Source: Bacillota bacterium LX-D
Lineage (GTDB): Bacteria; Bacillota; DUOV01; Zhaonellaceae
DNA: 64,000 bases
Direction of reading: 5' to 3'
NCBI GenBank assembly: GCA_031628995.1
Contig: JAVLUO010000001.1
Location: 400,381 to 464,380 of the forward strand
The position numbers and the translations under genes are program-made. Below are positions 50,207 through 58,605 of this stretch, one piece after another; positions within the stretch are counted from its first letter, which is position 1, and the number at the start of each line of letters is the position of its first letter. Below the pieces are notes generated by a model. That model worked only from the letters and a program-made list of their open reading frames with translations. It had not been told where the DNA came from and did no database searches.

Positions 50207-51405
50207 TACCCCTCCTGAACTTCATTTAAGGACTGAGATAAAATCTCTACAGTCTGTTCCACCTCAGTCTTTTCGACGATTAGAGGCGGAAGAAACCGCA
50301 ATACTGTTTGGTTGGTACAATTTATTAACAATCCCTTTTCCAAGCAACTGTTAACAATATCTCCTCCGGGAATAGTTAATTCTACACCTAGAATCAACCC
50401 TTCCCCTCTCACTTCCTGAATGAAAGAAAATTTTTGAGCTAATAACTCTAACTTGTTTTTAAAGTATGCCCCTGTTTCTTGAACCTTAGCTAAAAACTTC
50501 CCGTCAGCAATTATTTTAGTTGCTGCCAGTCCCGCTGCCATAGCCAAGGGATTTCCGCCAAAAGTAGAAGCATGGTCTCCGGGCTGAAAAGCAGCTGCTA
50601 CTTTATCTTTGGCCAGCATTGCACCAATAGCAACGCCGCCGCCTAAAGCCTTAGCCAAAGTCATAATATCTGGTTCCACACCAAAATGCTCATAGGCAAA
50701 TAATTTTCCTGTTCTACCCATGCCACATTGTACTTCGTCAAAAATTAATAAAATGCCTTTTTCTTGGCAAAGTTTCTTAACCTTATGCAGATAATCCCCT
50801 TGAGCGGCATACACGCCTCCCTCACCCTGAATGGGCTCCATCATAATAGCACAGGTATGTTCATTGACTAGTGCTGCTAAGCTGTCATAATCATTAAAAG
50901 GTACATACTTAAATCCTTCCGGCAACGGAGCAAACCCCTTATGAAATTTTTCTTGGGCCGTAGCTGTTAAAGTGGCCAGAGTGCGGCCATGGAAAGACTG
51001 CCGCATGGTGATAATCTCATATTTTTGTTCGCCGTAATGTAGTTTAGCAAATTTCCGAGCTAATTTGATTGCTGCCTCATTTGCTTCAGCTCCGCTATTG
51101 GCAAAAAAAACTTTATCCAGACAAGAGTTTTCTACTAGCAGTTGGGCTAATTGAACCTGAGGCTCAATCCAATACAGATTAGAACAATGGACCAGTTTGC
51201 CTGCTTGTTCCCTGATGGCTTCTGTTACCACAGGATGACAGTGGCCTAAGGCATTAACGGCTAAGCCAGCTACAAAATCTATGTATTCCTTGCCGTCTGC
51301 ATCCCAAACTTTCGTACCTTTTCCTTCGACAAGAGCAAAGGGCAAACGACCATAAGTGTTCATGACATATTTTTGCCCTAACTCCAAAATACTTTGATTA
51401 GACAT
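50206..51405 (-). CDS. argD: Acetylornithine aminotransferase
   Basis: 399 residues from the ATG at 51405 with AGGAG upstream; the frame extends to 51453 inside argB but without support. Class III PLP aminotransferase: GKGTKVWDADGKEYIDFVAG, FFANSGAEANEAAIKLARKF, ILIFDEVQCGMGRTGKLFAY, PLP lysine in MTLAKALGGGVAIGAML and HASTFGGNPLAMAAGLA. It converts acetylglutamate semialdehyde to acetylornithine. Directly behind argB. Confidence 0.96.
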   Translation of the reverse strand: MSNQSILELGQKYVMNTYGRLPFALVEGKGTKVWDADGKEYIDFVAGLAVNALGHCHPVVTEAIREQAGKLVHCSNLYWIEPQVQLAQLLVENSCLDKVFFANSGAEANEAAIKLARKFAKLHYGEQKYEIITMRQSFHGRTLATLTATAQEKFHKGFAPLPEGFKYVPFNDYDSLAALVNEHTCAIMMEPIQGEGGVYAAQGDYLHKVKKLCQEKGILLIFDEVQCGMGRTGKLFAYEHFGVEPDIMTLAKALGGGVAIGAMLAKDKVAAAFQPGDHASTFGGNPLAMAAGLAATKIIADGKFLAKVQETGAYFKNKLELLAQKFSFIQEVRGEGLILGVELTIPGGDIVNSCLEKGLLINCTNQTVLRFLPPLIVEKTEVEQTVEILSQSLNEVQEG

Positions 51406-51418
51406 ATTTACAACTCCT

Positions 51419-52312
51419 TTATCCCTTAACGACCATTGTGCCAATACCCTCATCAGTAAAAATTTCTAATAAAAGAGAATGTTCTACTCGGCCATCAATA
51501 ATATGTGCTCTTTCTACTCCCTGATTTAAGGCTTGCACACAGCACTGTACTTTGGGAATCATTCCCCCCTGAATAGTACCTTCTTTGATTAGTCCAGGAA
51601 CTTCTTCAATGTTTAACGAAGAAATAAGAGAATCTTTTTCCTCGTAATTTGTAAAAATACCCTCCACATCCGTTAATAAAACAAATTTATCCGCCTGAAG
51701 AGCGGAGGCAATAGAACCTGCTACATAGTCAGCATTAATGTTGTAGCTTTCCCCCTTTTCGCCAACTCCAATCGGGGCTATAACAGGTATATAGTCTTGG
51801 GAAATAAGGGATTTAATTATTTCCGGATTGATTTTTTCTACTTCTCCTACATATCCCAAATCGATAATTGCTTTTTGTCCGTTATCTCCAACTTCCTCCC
51901 CAAACTTTTGGTAGGCTTGGATAAGGTTAGCATCTTTCCCACAAAGCCCCACAGCTTTGCCGCCATAATGATTAATTCCAGCCACAATGTCCTTGTTAAC
52001 TTTGCCCACTAGAACCATTTCCACCACTTCCATGGTTTCCGCATCTGTTACCCGCATTCCACTGACGAATTCGGATTTTTTCCCTAGCCTTTTTAACAAA
52101 GTATTAATTTCCGGGCCTCCCCCGTGTACAATAACCGGGTTCATGCCTACATATTTCATCAATATGACATCGTGGAGCAATGCTTTTTTTAATTTTTCAT
52201 TAATCATAGCATGGCCGCCATATTTAATCACAACGGTTTTACCATAAAACTTTTTAATATAGGGCAAAGCTTCTACTAAAATTCCCGCTTTTTCAATATC
52301 CGTTAAAACCAT
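51419..52312 (-). CDS. argB: Acetylglutamate kinase
   Basis: 297 residues of the amino acid kinase family, arginine-sensitive type: [72 protein letters not shown] and a C-terminal [17 protein letters not shown]. An N-terminal helix before the core ([19 protein letters not shown]) is the feature linked to feedback inhibition by arginine. Ten bases behind argJ. Confidence 0.96.
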   Translation of the reverse strand: MVLTDIEKAGILVEALPYIKKFYGKTVVIKYGGHAMINEKLKKALLHDVILMKYVGMNPVIVHGGGPEINTLLKRLGKKSEFVSGMRVTDAETMEVVEMVLVGKVNKDIVAGINHYGGKAVGLCGKDANLIQAYQKFGEEVGDNGQKAIIDLGYVGEVEKINPEIIKSLISQDYIPVIAPIGVGEKGESYNINADYVAGSIASALQADKFVLLTDVEGIFTNYEEKDSLISSLNIEEVPGLIKEGTIQGGMIPKVQCCVQALNQGVERAHIIDGRVEHSLLLEIFTDEGIGTMVVKG

Positions 52313-52321
52313 ATTTTTCTC

Positions 52322-53545
52322 CTAACTCCGGTAACTGCTGTTAATTTTTACATAATCATATGAAAAGTCACAGCCCCAGGCTGTTGCTTTATTTTCACCC
52401 TGCTTAAAATCTACGACAATGGTTATGTCCTTCTCCGTTAATATTTCCTTGGCTTTAGCTTCGTCAAACATTAAGCCTACGCCGTCTTGCGCCATTTGCT
52501 CTTCTCCTGCTGCGCTTTTAATAAGTATATCAACTTTATCCGGGTCAAATTTCGCACCTGAGTAACCAACAGCTGCAATTACCCGGCCCCAATTAGCATC
52601 TTCGCCAAATAGTGCTGTTTTAACTAAATTGGAACTGCATACTGCTCTTGCCGCTAGACAGGCATCCGCTTCAGATTGGGCATGACAAACTTCAACAGTA
52701 ACGAATTTAGTTGCACCCTCCCCATCGCGAGCGATTTTTTGGGCTAAATCCATACAAATATAATTTAAGGCTTCATAAAAATCCTGATACCCAGGATCTT
52801 TTTTTGTTTTTAGTACAGTGTTTTCGGCTAACCCGTTAGCTAAAACTAGAACCATATCGTTAGTACTGGTATCACCATCAACTGTAATCATATTAAAAGT
52901 CTTTTTAACTATCTCACCTAAAGTCTCTTGCAGCAGCTTTTTCTCAATGGCTGCATCAGTTGTAATAAAAGAGAGCATAGTGGCCATATTGGGGTGAATC
53001 ATTCCAGAGCCTTTGGCCATACCTCCAATGGTAACCTTCCGATCTCCAATGGAAAATTGAAAGCCGGCTTCCTTGGCAAAGGTATCTGTAGTTAAAATAG
53101 CCTCGGCTGCTGCTTTCCCTCCCCGGACACTAAGAGCAGAACCAATTTTCTTAATACCTTCTTCTATTTTGTCCATTGGCATGGGATCTCCAATTACCCC
53201 TGTAGAAGCTACTAACACTTCTTCCTTGGCGCAGCCTAGGGTTTGGGCAGTTAAAACTGCCATTTTTTCCGCATCTTGCAGGCCTTTTTCACCGTTGCAG
53301 GCATTGGCATTTCCACTATTAATAATGATAGCTTTTGTGCTAAGGTTTTGCAGATGTTTCTGATTAACCAACAAGGGAGCTGCTTTAATTTGGTTAGTAG
53401 TAAAAACCCCCGCAGCGACAGCCGGAACACTACAAAAAATAAGTGCTAAGTCTTTATTTGCTTTTTTTAAACCGGCGTGAATACCTGCAGCCATAAAGCC
53501 GTTGACTGCTGCTACCCCGCCTGGAACTTGAGTATACTCCTGCAT
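52322..53545 (-). CDS. argJ: Bifunctional ornithine acetyltransferase / N-acetylglutamate synthase
   Basis: 407 residues from the ATG at 53545, with GGAAGGTG upstream. TTNQIKAAPLLVNQKHL, NSGNANACNGEKGLQDAEKM, the autoprocessing/nucleophile site KGSGMIHPNMATMLSF (Thr after MA) that yields alpha and beta subunits, and DFSYDYVKINSSYRS at the end. It recycles the acetyl group from acetylornithine to glutamate; no argA or argE is needed, and none is present. Whether it also uses acetyl-CoA cannot be told from sequence. Confidence 0.96.
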   Translation of the reverse strand: MQEYTQVPGGVAAVNGFMAAGIHAGLKKANKDLALIFCSVPAVAAGVFTTNQIKAAPLLVNQKHLQNLSTKAIIINSGNANACNGEKGLQDAEKMAVLTAQTLGCAKEEVLVASTGVIGDPMPMDKIEEGIKKIGSALSVRGGKAAAEAILTTDTFAKEAGFQFSIGDRKVTIGGMAKGSGMIHPNMATMLSFITTDAAIEKKLLQETLGEIVKKTFNMITVDGDTSTNDMVLVLANGLAENTVLKTKKDPGYQDFYEALNYICMDLAQKIARDGEGATKFVTVEVCHAQSEADACLAARAVCSSNLVKTALFGEDANWGRVIAAVGYSGAKFDPDKVDILIKSAAGEEQMAQDGVGLMFDEAKAKEILTEKDITIVVDFKQGENKATAWGCDFSYDYVKINSSYRS

Positions 53546-53569
53546 ATTTATCACCTTCCACTTGAGAAA

Positions 53570-54610
53570 TTACGGAAATAAGCCTGGAATTTGTAAAGCA
53601 GTAGTTTCCGGGAAGCCAAATAGCAAATTCATATTTTGGACAGCTTGCCCAGAGGCTCCTTTAACTAAGTTATCTATTACAGACACAATAATCAAACGAT
53701 TAGTTCTCGTATCTATGGTTAAATTCAGAAAACAATTATTAGAGCCGTAAACCCATTTGGTATGAGGCCACTGACCCTTAGGCAGTACATGTACAAAAGG
53801 TTCCTGAGCATAAAAAGTTTCATATATTTCTCTTACTTCTGTTTCATTTAATTTACTATTAAGTGTCGCATAAATTGTACTTAATATTCCTCTGGTCATA
53901 GGCATTAAATGAGGAGTAAAAGTTATGGTTACCTTATTGCCTGTTAGTTTACTTAATTCTTGTTCTATTTCCGGAGTATGCCTGTGTGTTGCTACTCCAT
54001 AAGCATGAACACTTTCATTTACCTCTGCATAATGATTGCCTAAGCCGGTTTTGCGGCCAGCTCCGGAAACACCGGATTTAGAATCTATAATCAGTGTATC
54101 AGTGTTTACTAATTTCTTTTGTAATGCAGGTGCCAATGCTAAGATAATGCTAGTTGGATAGCAACCTGGATTGCCAATTATAGTGTTCTTTTTAATTTCT
54201 TCCCTATTTAATTCAGGCAATCCATAAACTGCTTTAGCTAGCAACTCACTGCCGCTGTGCTTAACTTTATACCAATTCTCATAAACATCAGACTGTCTAA
54301 AACGAAAGTCGGCACCTAAATCTATGATCTTTTTGCCTTGTCTTAATACTTCTTTAGCTACAGGTACGGCGTGACCGTGGGGTAAAGCTACAAAAACCAC
54401 ATCGCTATACTTTACAATTTCTTCAATATTATCTTCTGTACATTTTTTCTGAATATAACCTGTTATATTCGGATAAACAGCCGAAAAATCCTCCTCAACA
54501 TAACTCTGGGAGGTTAAAGCTTCAAGTTCAACTTCTGGATGGTTAAGTAAAATTCTAACCAATTCAATACCAGTATAACCAGTAGCACCTATTATACTAG
54601 CCTTAATCAT
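53570..54610 (-). CDS. argC: N-acetyl-gamma-glutamyl-phosphate reductase
   Basis: 346 residues. ASIIGATGYTGIELVRILLN (NADP-binding), VFVALPHGHAVPVAKEVL, the active-site cysteine in IIGNPGCYPTSIILALAP, KSGVSGAGRK, HRHTPEIEQELSKL and PHLMPMTRGILSTIY. It reduces acetylglutamyl phosphate to the semialdehyde. First gene of argC-J-B-D-F, preceded by a promoter with an ARG-box-like site. Confidence 0.97.
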   Translation of the reverse strand: MIKASIIGATGYTGIELVRILLNHPEVELEALTSQSYVEEDFSAVYPNITGYIQKKCTEDNIEEIVKYSDVVFVALPHGHAVPVAKEVLRQGKKIIDLGADFRFRQSDVYENWYKVKHSGSELLAKAVYGLPELNREEIKKNTIIGNPGCYPTSIILALAPALQKKLVNTDTLIIDSKSGVSGAGRKTGLGNHYAEVNESVHAYGVATHRHTPEIEQELSKLTGNKVTITFTPHLMPMTRGILSTIYATLNSKLNETEVREIYETFYAQEPFVHVLPKGQWPHTKWVYGSNNCFLNLTIDTRTNRLIIVSVIDNLVKGASGQAVQNMNLLFGFPETTALQIPGLFP

Positions 54611-54705
54611 GGCTATGCACTCCTTTAATTATCAAGAACCAAATTGTGAATAAAAATAAAATTTCATTTTTATTAGTCTCGAAATAATAAGAACTATTTT
54701 TTGTA

Positions 54706-54734
54706 ATTATACACATTAGTGCATAAAAATACAA
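54706..54734 (-). promoter_or_regulatory. argC promoter overlapped by ARG-box-like operators
   Basis: TTGTAT (54734-54729), 17 bases, TATAAT (54711-54706) on the minus strand. TGTATTTTTATGCA (54733-54720) fits the ArgR half-site pattern TGnATnnnnATnCA and covers the -35 box; TGTGTATAATTACA covers the -10 box. Arginine-dependent repression by ArgR is the natural reading. No argR gene is in the window. Confidence 0.7.
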
Positions 54735-54780
54735 CAACAATTTCTTGTAATATTAAATAAGAAAGGGTCTAAACAAAAAA

Positions 54781-54862
54781 AATCTTTAGGGCTATCCCTA
54801 AAGATTAAAAAAGGTGCCTCTTCGGCGTAGAGGGGGTGCCTCCGAGGCAAATTGGTTCATGC
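54781..54862. other. Two stacked hairpins upstream of argC
   Basis: A perfect stem AATCTTTAGGG/CCCTAAAGATT (54781-54806) with A/T runs on both sides, next to GGTGCCTCTTCGGCG...GGGGTGCCTCCGAGGC (54814-54855). They look like terminators, yet no gene ends here, so they may belong to a small RNA between 54780 and 54900 or insulate the argC promoter. The rest of 54863-55020 shows nothing I can name. Confidence 0.4.
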
Positions 54863-55023
54863 TCTGCCTAGATAGAGCTTAACCTAATTGTCATTTTATC
54901 CATTATAGCAACTCTTTATGCGCTGTGGTAATTTAAAGCTTACATATTCTCGGTGACTTTATATTATTATTTAATTTTTTGGCCATACTATTTTTATAAG
55001 AATAGCAGAGGGAGGCCAAAACA

Positions 55024-55164
55024 ATGCCAGAAATAATTCATGATGGAACTAATCCCACAGAGCGGGAAGAAATTGCAGAACTTGATTTGCCTTTGGTAGC
55101 GCAGATTTTAGGAAAAAACCCTCGTGAAATCCAGCCCAGTAAAAAAGAAAGCTGGCTATTGTAG
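55024..55164 (+). CDS. Small conserved-looking protein of 46 residues
   Basis: MPEIIHDGTNPTEREEIAEL, DLPLVAQILGKNPREIQPSK and KESWLL, starting at an ATG with GGGAGG seven bases upstream and followed by a long hairpin. The frame, ribosome site and terminator make it a real gene. I do not recognise it; it is acidic, soluble and without motifs. Confidence 0.6.
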   Translation: MPEIIHDGTNPTEREEIAELDLPLVAQILGKNPREIQPSKKESWLL

Positions 55165-55190
55165 CAGTTATTTTTAAGATAGCTACTAAA

Positions 55191-55245
55191 GGCAAGACAA
55201 TTGGTCATTTAAAAGGGAGCAAAAAATAACCAATTATCTTGCTTT
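55191..55245. terminator. Hairpin between the 46-residue gene and the zinc-ribbon pair
   Basis: GGCAAGACAATTGGT and ACCAATTATCTTGC are inverse arms around about 23 bases; the converging genes on both sides would each end here. Confidence 0.65.
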
Positions 55246-55269
55246 ATAATAGCTAAATTTTAAGTGCAG

Positions 55270-55515
55270 CTAAATTATTAGCTTACTGACTCCTACTCTT
55301 TTGTCCCAACCGCAAGAGGGGCAGTACAGCAGATGAATACAAATATTTTCCCCCGAAGCATATGAATCATTAACTTCTTCGTAGGGACTGTAAGGCCCAT
55401 AATAATTTTCTACCCTGCCTCCATCTTGTAAAGAATCGCCGCAAGCAGGGCATTTTTTGGTAACTTGCTCCAATCCATTGCAGAGGGGACAAGTTAAAAT
55501 GGACTCCAAAGACAT
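55270..55515 (-). CDS. Zinc-ribbon protein of 81 residues
   Basis: From the ATG at 55515 (AGGA nine bases upstream, inside the end of the preceding gene): MSLESILTCPLCNGLEQVTK with CPLC, then KCPACGDSL, and later LLYCPSCGWDKRVG. Three CxxC-type pairs suggest one or two zinc ribbons. The acidic, tyrosine-rich middle (YYGPYSPYEEVNDSYASGEN) is unusual. It is translationally coupled to the small gene before it. Function unknown. Confidence 0.7.
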   Translation of the reverse strand: MSLESILTCPLCNGLEQVTKKCPACGDSLQDGGRVENYYGPYSPYEEVNDSYASGENICIHLLYCPSCGWDKRVGVSKLII

Positions 55516-55517
55516 TC

Positions 55518-55676
55518 TTAATAATCCTCGTCGGAATAATCTACTACTGTACAAGTTTCAGAAGTGCATTTGAAACCACAAACTGGGCACTTATCGTCTT
55601 GTACACCGGAAAACATATACCCACATTTCCCGCATTTAAAACCTTTTTGCGCATTATCCGCCCGTGTAATCTCCAT
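55518..55676 (-). CDS. Rubredoxin/zinc-ribbon-like protein of 52 residues
   Basis: MEITRADNAQKGFKCGKCGY, MFSGVQDDKCPVCGFKC, ending VVDYSDEDY. CGKCG and CPVCG form a zinc-ribbon or rubredoxin-like knuckle, with two more cysteines after it. AGGAAGTG lies before the ATG at 55676. The stop is two bases from the next start, so the two zinc-ribbon genes form a pair. Binding of iron instead of zinc is possible. Confidence 0.7.
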   Translation of the reverse strand: MEITRADNAQKGFKCGKCGYMFSGVQDDKCPVCGFKCTSETCTVVDYSDEDY

Positions 55677-55853
55677 TAGATCACTTCCTAGCAATAATTT
55701 TTTAAATCTAAATCAGTTATAATGTTTCCTAAGTAAAACTATTTTATTGACACTTTTCTTTAAGAATATTTAGCAATTTAGGCAAAAAGCGGACTAATAA
55801 GCAAGGGCTATTTATAACAAAATAAAGATAAGCCTACAAAAGGAGGTTATCTA

Positions 55854-56057
55854 ATGCCAGTTTGTGAAAAATGCGGCCGCAAAGTTGAAAGTCAAGATGA
55901 TATTTACGAAGTGCGCAACATGGGAATGTGTGAAGAATGCGCTATGAGGGTAGAAAGAAATCCAGAGGCTTGTGGCTATTGGCCAAGTCCGAGCTATGAT
56001 GACTTCGCCAAGAACGCTGGTTCCGCAAAGAGTTTGACTTCCGGCGGCACGCGCTGA
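55854..56057 (+). CDS. Small zinc-ribbon protein with a repeat-derived C-terminus
   Basis: 67 residues; AGGAGG precedes the ATG. CEKCGRKVESQDDIYEVRNM and GMCEECAMRVERNPEACGYW give two CxxC knuckles. From residue 49 on (DDFAKNAGSAKSLTSGGTR) the frame runs through the dispersed repeat that also occurs between argG and argH, so the original end was replaced. The core may still function. The family is not known to me. Confidence 0.65.
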   Translation: MPVCEKCGRKVESQDDIYEVRNMGMCEECAMRVERNPEACGYWPSPSYDDFAKNAGSAKSLTSGGTR

Positions 56058-56127
56058 CGTGGCGTCCTGCTGCTCCAGCGCTCTCGCAGCGCGAACTTGT
56101 CCAGAGCAAAATAATACATGCTAGCTT
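55998..56127. repeat. Dispersed palindromic repeat, second location
   Basis: 26 bases at 55998-56023 are identical to 47842-47867, and 56091-56127 matches 47723-47759 at 34 of 37 positions. The modules are in the opposite order to the argG-argH copy, and the left inverted end is missing. The centre is GC-rich and self-complementary (CAGCGCTCTCGCAGCGC). It begins inside the preceding coding region. Confidence 0.6.
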
Positions 56128-56136
56128 CTGCAAAAA

Positions 56137-56164
56137 TAAAAGCACTGCAGATGCAGTGCTTTTA
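56137..56164. terminator. Bidirectional terminator
   Basis: AAAAGCACTGCA and TGCAGTGCTTTT form a perfect 12-bp stem between the small zinc-ribbon gene and the converging hydrolase-like gene, overlapping the latter's stop. Confidence 0.85.
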
Positions 56165-57103
56165 TCCTGTTATTTTAATATTTCTCTTTTTATTATAGGG
56201 ATGAAATACTTGTTCCAACATTTCTTGTCTTTGGTTAAAAAGCACTGTTGCAGAATGCAAAAAATCATGTTTGAGATAAAAGCGCAAATCAAAAAATTTG
56301 ACTAGATATCCTTTACTACCCTCTTTAGAAAGTACATATAAATGGGGAGTAAATTCCCTAAACATTTTTCCAATTTTACTATCCAGAGCCTTCTTAATTA
56401 ATAAATTTGTTGTCTGCTCTTTGGGCAGCTCCCTCTTCACAACCAGCTTTGATGTAAAAGAATTAAACTCTGTAAAGATAATTTGCTGATTAGTTTCAAC
56501 CAAACAATCCCAGCACCAAAATTTTATTAAAGAAGGCATAACTGTTATTTTTTCTACCTCCGGATATTTACGCTGCAATAATTTGTTGACCCTGGTTGCC
56601 ACAATATAGCGGATTAGGAGATACCCGCCAAAGGCTGCCAAGCCAAAAACAGAGCTATATCCTGCTTTTTGGAAAAAAGTCATGGTGACTAAAATAATTA
56701 ACACTATAGGATCAACAGCATTAATTAAGTTGACAGTCCACATTTTGTTGCTAAAAGGCCAAAAAATTTTCGACCCATAAGAATTTAAAATATCTAGTAC
56801 TCCGTGGGATAAAGTCCCCAAAAATGTCCAAAGCAGAATGGCCGAAAAATGCAAAGAAGGATTTATTAAATAAATGAAAATCGATATACCCACGCTAAGC
56901 AAAAAAATACCAGGAAGAGAATGAGAAAAACCACGATGATGTTTGAGATAGGTTATATCTCCTTTTAATTGATACAAAATGTCCAAATCAGGTGCCATTG
57001 CACCAAGACTAGCACCTAGGTACACTGGATTAGTTAGGCTAAAAGGAATTCCGGAAAAACCTCCAATCCCTAACCCAACAAGAGCGTGTGTAATAGGATC
57101 CAT
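56162..57103 (-). CDS. Membrane-bound metal-dependent hydrolase of the YdjM family (DUF457)
   Basis: 313 residues. MDPITHALVGLGIGGFSGIP with the family's first His, LGASLGAMAPDLDILYQLKG (PD.D), YLKHHRGFSHSLPG (HRGxxHS), then membrane helices and GTLSHGVLDILNSYGSKIFW. The HxxxG, PDLD and HRGxSHS motifs form the presumed metal site of the YdjM/LexA-regulated inner membrane family. About five membrane helices fill the N-terminal 200 residues; the C-terminal 110 residues are soluble. Substrate unknown. Confidence 0.9.
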   Translation of the reverse strand: MDPITHALVGLGIGGFSGIPFSLTNPVYLGASLGAMAPDLDILYQLKGDITYLKHHRGFSHSLPGIFLLSVGISIFIYLINPSLHFSAILLWTFLGTLSHGVLDILNSYGSKIFWPFSNKMWTVNLINAVDPIVLIILVTMTFFQKAGYSSVFGLAAFGGYLLIRYIVATRVNKLLQRKYPEVEKITVMPSLIKFWCWDCLVETNQQIIFTEFNSFTSKLVVKRELPKEQTTNLLIKKALDSKIGKMFREFTPHLYVLSKEGSKGYLVKFFDLRFYLKHDFLHSATVLFNQRQEMLEQVFHPYNKKRNIKITG

Positions 57104-57180
57104 GCTTCCACCTCGGTTTTATTGAATACTATACATTATAGCATACTTTCTCAGAGTGTTACGGTTTTATTTATAGTTGA

Positions 57181-57471
57181 TTATTCCAATTGCTGCAGAG
57201 TTTTAGCCTTTTTGTCGATGGTCATAATATATGCTAGAATAGCTGCCACAGCTTCATAAAGTTCTGGAGGAATTTCTTGGTTTAATTCTAAGCCAATTAA
57301 AACCCTAGCCACGTCAGGTTCTGTATAAATTGGCACTCCTAATTCTCGGGCTTTATTAATTATTTTATCTGCTATTTCTCCATAGCCTTTAGCTACGACT
57401 TTAGGAGCACTATCTTGTTGGGGATCGAAACTAATAGCAGCTGCCACTTTACGTTCTTTTTTGTCGCGCAT
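57181..57471 (-). CDS. FlhB-like small protein (YlqH family)
   Basis: 96 residues equal to the cytoplasmic C-terminal domain of FlhB: VAAAISFDPQQDSAPKVVAK, GYGEIADKIINKARELGVPI, YTEPDVARVLIGLELNQEIP and LYEAVAAILAYIM. The NPTH cleavage motif of FlhB is replaced by SFDP. Such stand-alone YlqH (FhlB2-like) proteins are found in motile Bacillota beside a FliK-like gene, as here. It lies nine bases behind its partner. A role at the flagellar export gate is likely, by homology only. Confidence 0.9.
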   Translation of the reverse strand: MRDKKERKVAAAISFDPQQDSAPKVVAKGYGEIADKIINKARELGVPIYTEPDVARVLIGLELNQEIPPELYEAVAAILAYIMTIDKKAKTLQQLE

Positions 57472-57480
57472 AAAAACTCC

Positions 57481-58605
57481 TTACACCTGATAATCCACTT
57501 CGTTATAAATGGTATCTTTTTTTTCGATTAGTTCGAGAAAAGTCTGAGCTTGCCCTAAGCGATAGGCAACTTGCTCTATTTTATACCCTAATCCTTGTAA
57601 AACTTTTTTTAAGTCTTGAGCATTTTCTTGGAACAACTGCTGCCCTTCCATTGTTTCCGTTTGGACCAGTATATTTAGTTCCTGACCATAGCGGCTTAGG
57701 CGCAGCCACAGTTCCCCTAAGTTTTGAGTGTAACAATGAATAACCATAGTTCCAAAGGATATTGGCTGGCGCTGTTTTTTCCCTTCGTCGGACCACAGGT
57801 AAATTTCACCCCGCTGCTGTTCATTCTGCCACCATAAACAATTTAAACCATAGTAAGTAGGTACTGCAGTCTGACTATCATTAATTAACTTTAAGGCATT
57901 AGCTGCATCTGCCGGTTCAGCATCACCCAATAAAAAATTAACTACAGTTTGAATGGGATCTTTATTGTTGGCCAAGGTAGTTGTTTCCGCCCAAGATCTA
58001 GTCATGAGAAAAGCTTCTATTTTTTCAGGAGGCATACCCTTTGTTTCCCCGGCAATCTGCTCTATAAGTTCTTTTTTCAAAGGAAGCTGCAAGTGCATAA
58101 AGTTTTGAATTATTTTCAAATTAGTTTCTGTTGGTTGCAAACCACATGCTCTGGCTACCACTTCTAGCTTTACTTGCAACTCCATTTGTTTAGAATCTAT
58201 TTGATTAAAAACCTGTTTTGGGTCAACCGGTCTAGCATCAATTGGTCTAAATGCAATCGAATCTTGATCTATGTTTTGAGCCTGACCCGAAGAATCGGCA
58301 ACCATGCGCTTACTCTGTCTAAATGCAATCGAATCTTGATCTATGTTTTGAGCAACTGCAGGCGCATCCACTAGTTTTAACTCAACTGTTTCTTTAGTTA
58401 TTTTATCTAATTGTAAAAATATAGTCTTCCCTGCTTCTAAGGCTGCCTCTCCCTGGACAGGAATTTTTAGTCCATTAATGTTTAAAACTAAATTAGTACC
58501 ATCTTTACTTTCCACTACTGCTCTAAAGATCTGCCCTAGCTGTAAATTTAATGAATTGGTCAACACACGTCCTAGAGGCAATAAAGAACTTAAGTTAATG
58601 TTCAT
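57481..58605 (-). CDS. FliK/YlqG-like protein
   Basis: 374 residues with low-complexity Gln-rich stretches. SSLLPLGRVLTNSLNLQLGQ and FRAVVESKDGTNLVLNINGL form an N-terminal beta domain; NLGELWLRLSRYGQELNILV and AQDLKKVLQGLGYKIEQVAY in the C-terminal third resemble the FliK/Flg_hook C-terminal domain. This matches YlqG, the partner of YlqH. An in-frame internal duplication (AQNIDQDSIAFR twice, 24 residues apart) is present near residues 85-120. It starts right behind the ABC-F gene stop. Confidence 0.75.
   Translation of the reverse strand: MNINLSSLLPLGRVLTNSLNLQLGQIFRAVVESKDGTNLVLNINGLKIPVQGEAALEAGKTIFLQLDKITKETVELKLVDAPAVAQNIDQDSIAFRQSKRMVADSSGQAQNIDQDSIAFRPIDARPVDPKQVFNQIDSKQMELQVKLEVVARACGLQPTETNLKIIQNFMHLQLPLKKELIEQIAGETKGMPPEKIEAFLMTRSWAETTTLANNKDPIQTVVNFLLGDAEPADAANALKLINDSQTAVPTYYGLNCLWWQNEQQRGEIYLWSDEGKKQRQPISFGTMVIHCYTQNLGELWLRLSRYGQELNILVQTETMEGQQLFQENAQDLKKVLQGLGYKIEQVAYRLGQAQTFLELIEKKDTIYNEVDYQV
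58245..58353. repeat. In-frame direct repeat inside the ylqG-like gene
   Basis: 37 identical bases at 58245-58281 and 58317-58353, offset by 72 bases (24 codons), encode AQNIDQDSIAFR twice. Perfect identity at the DNA level points to a recent duplication. Confidence 0.9.
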
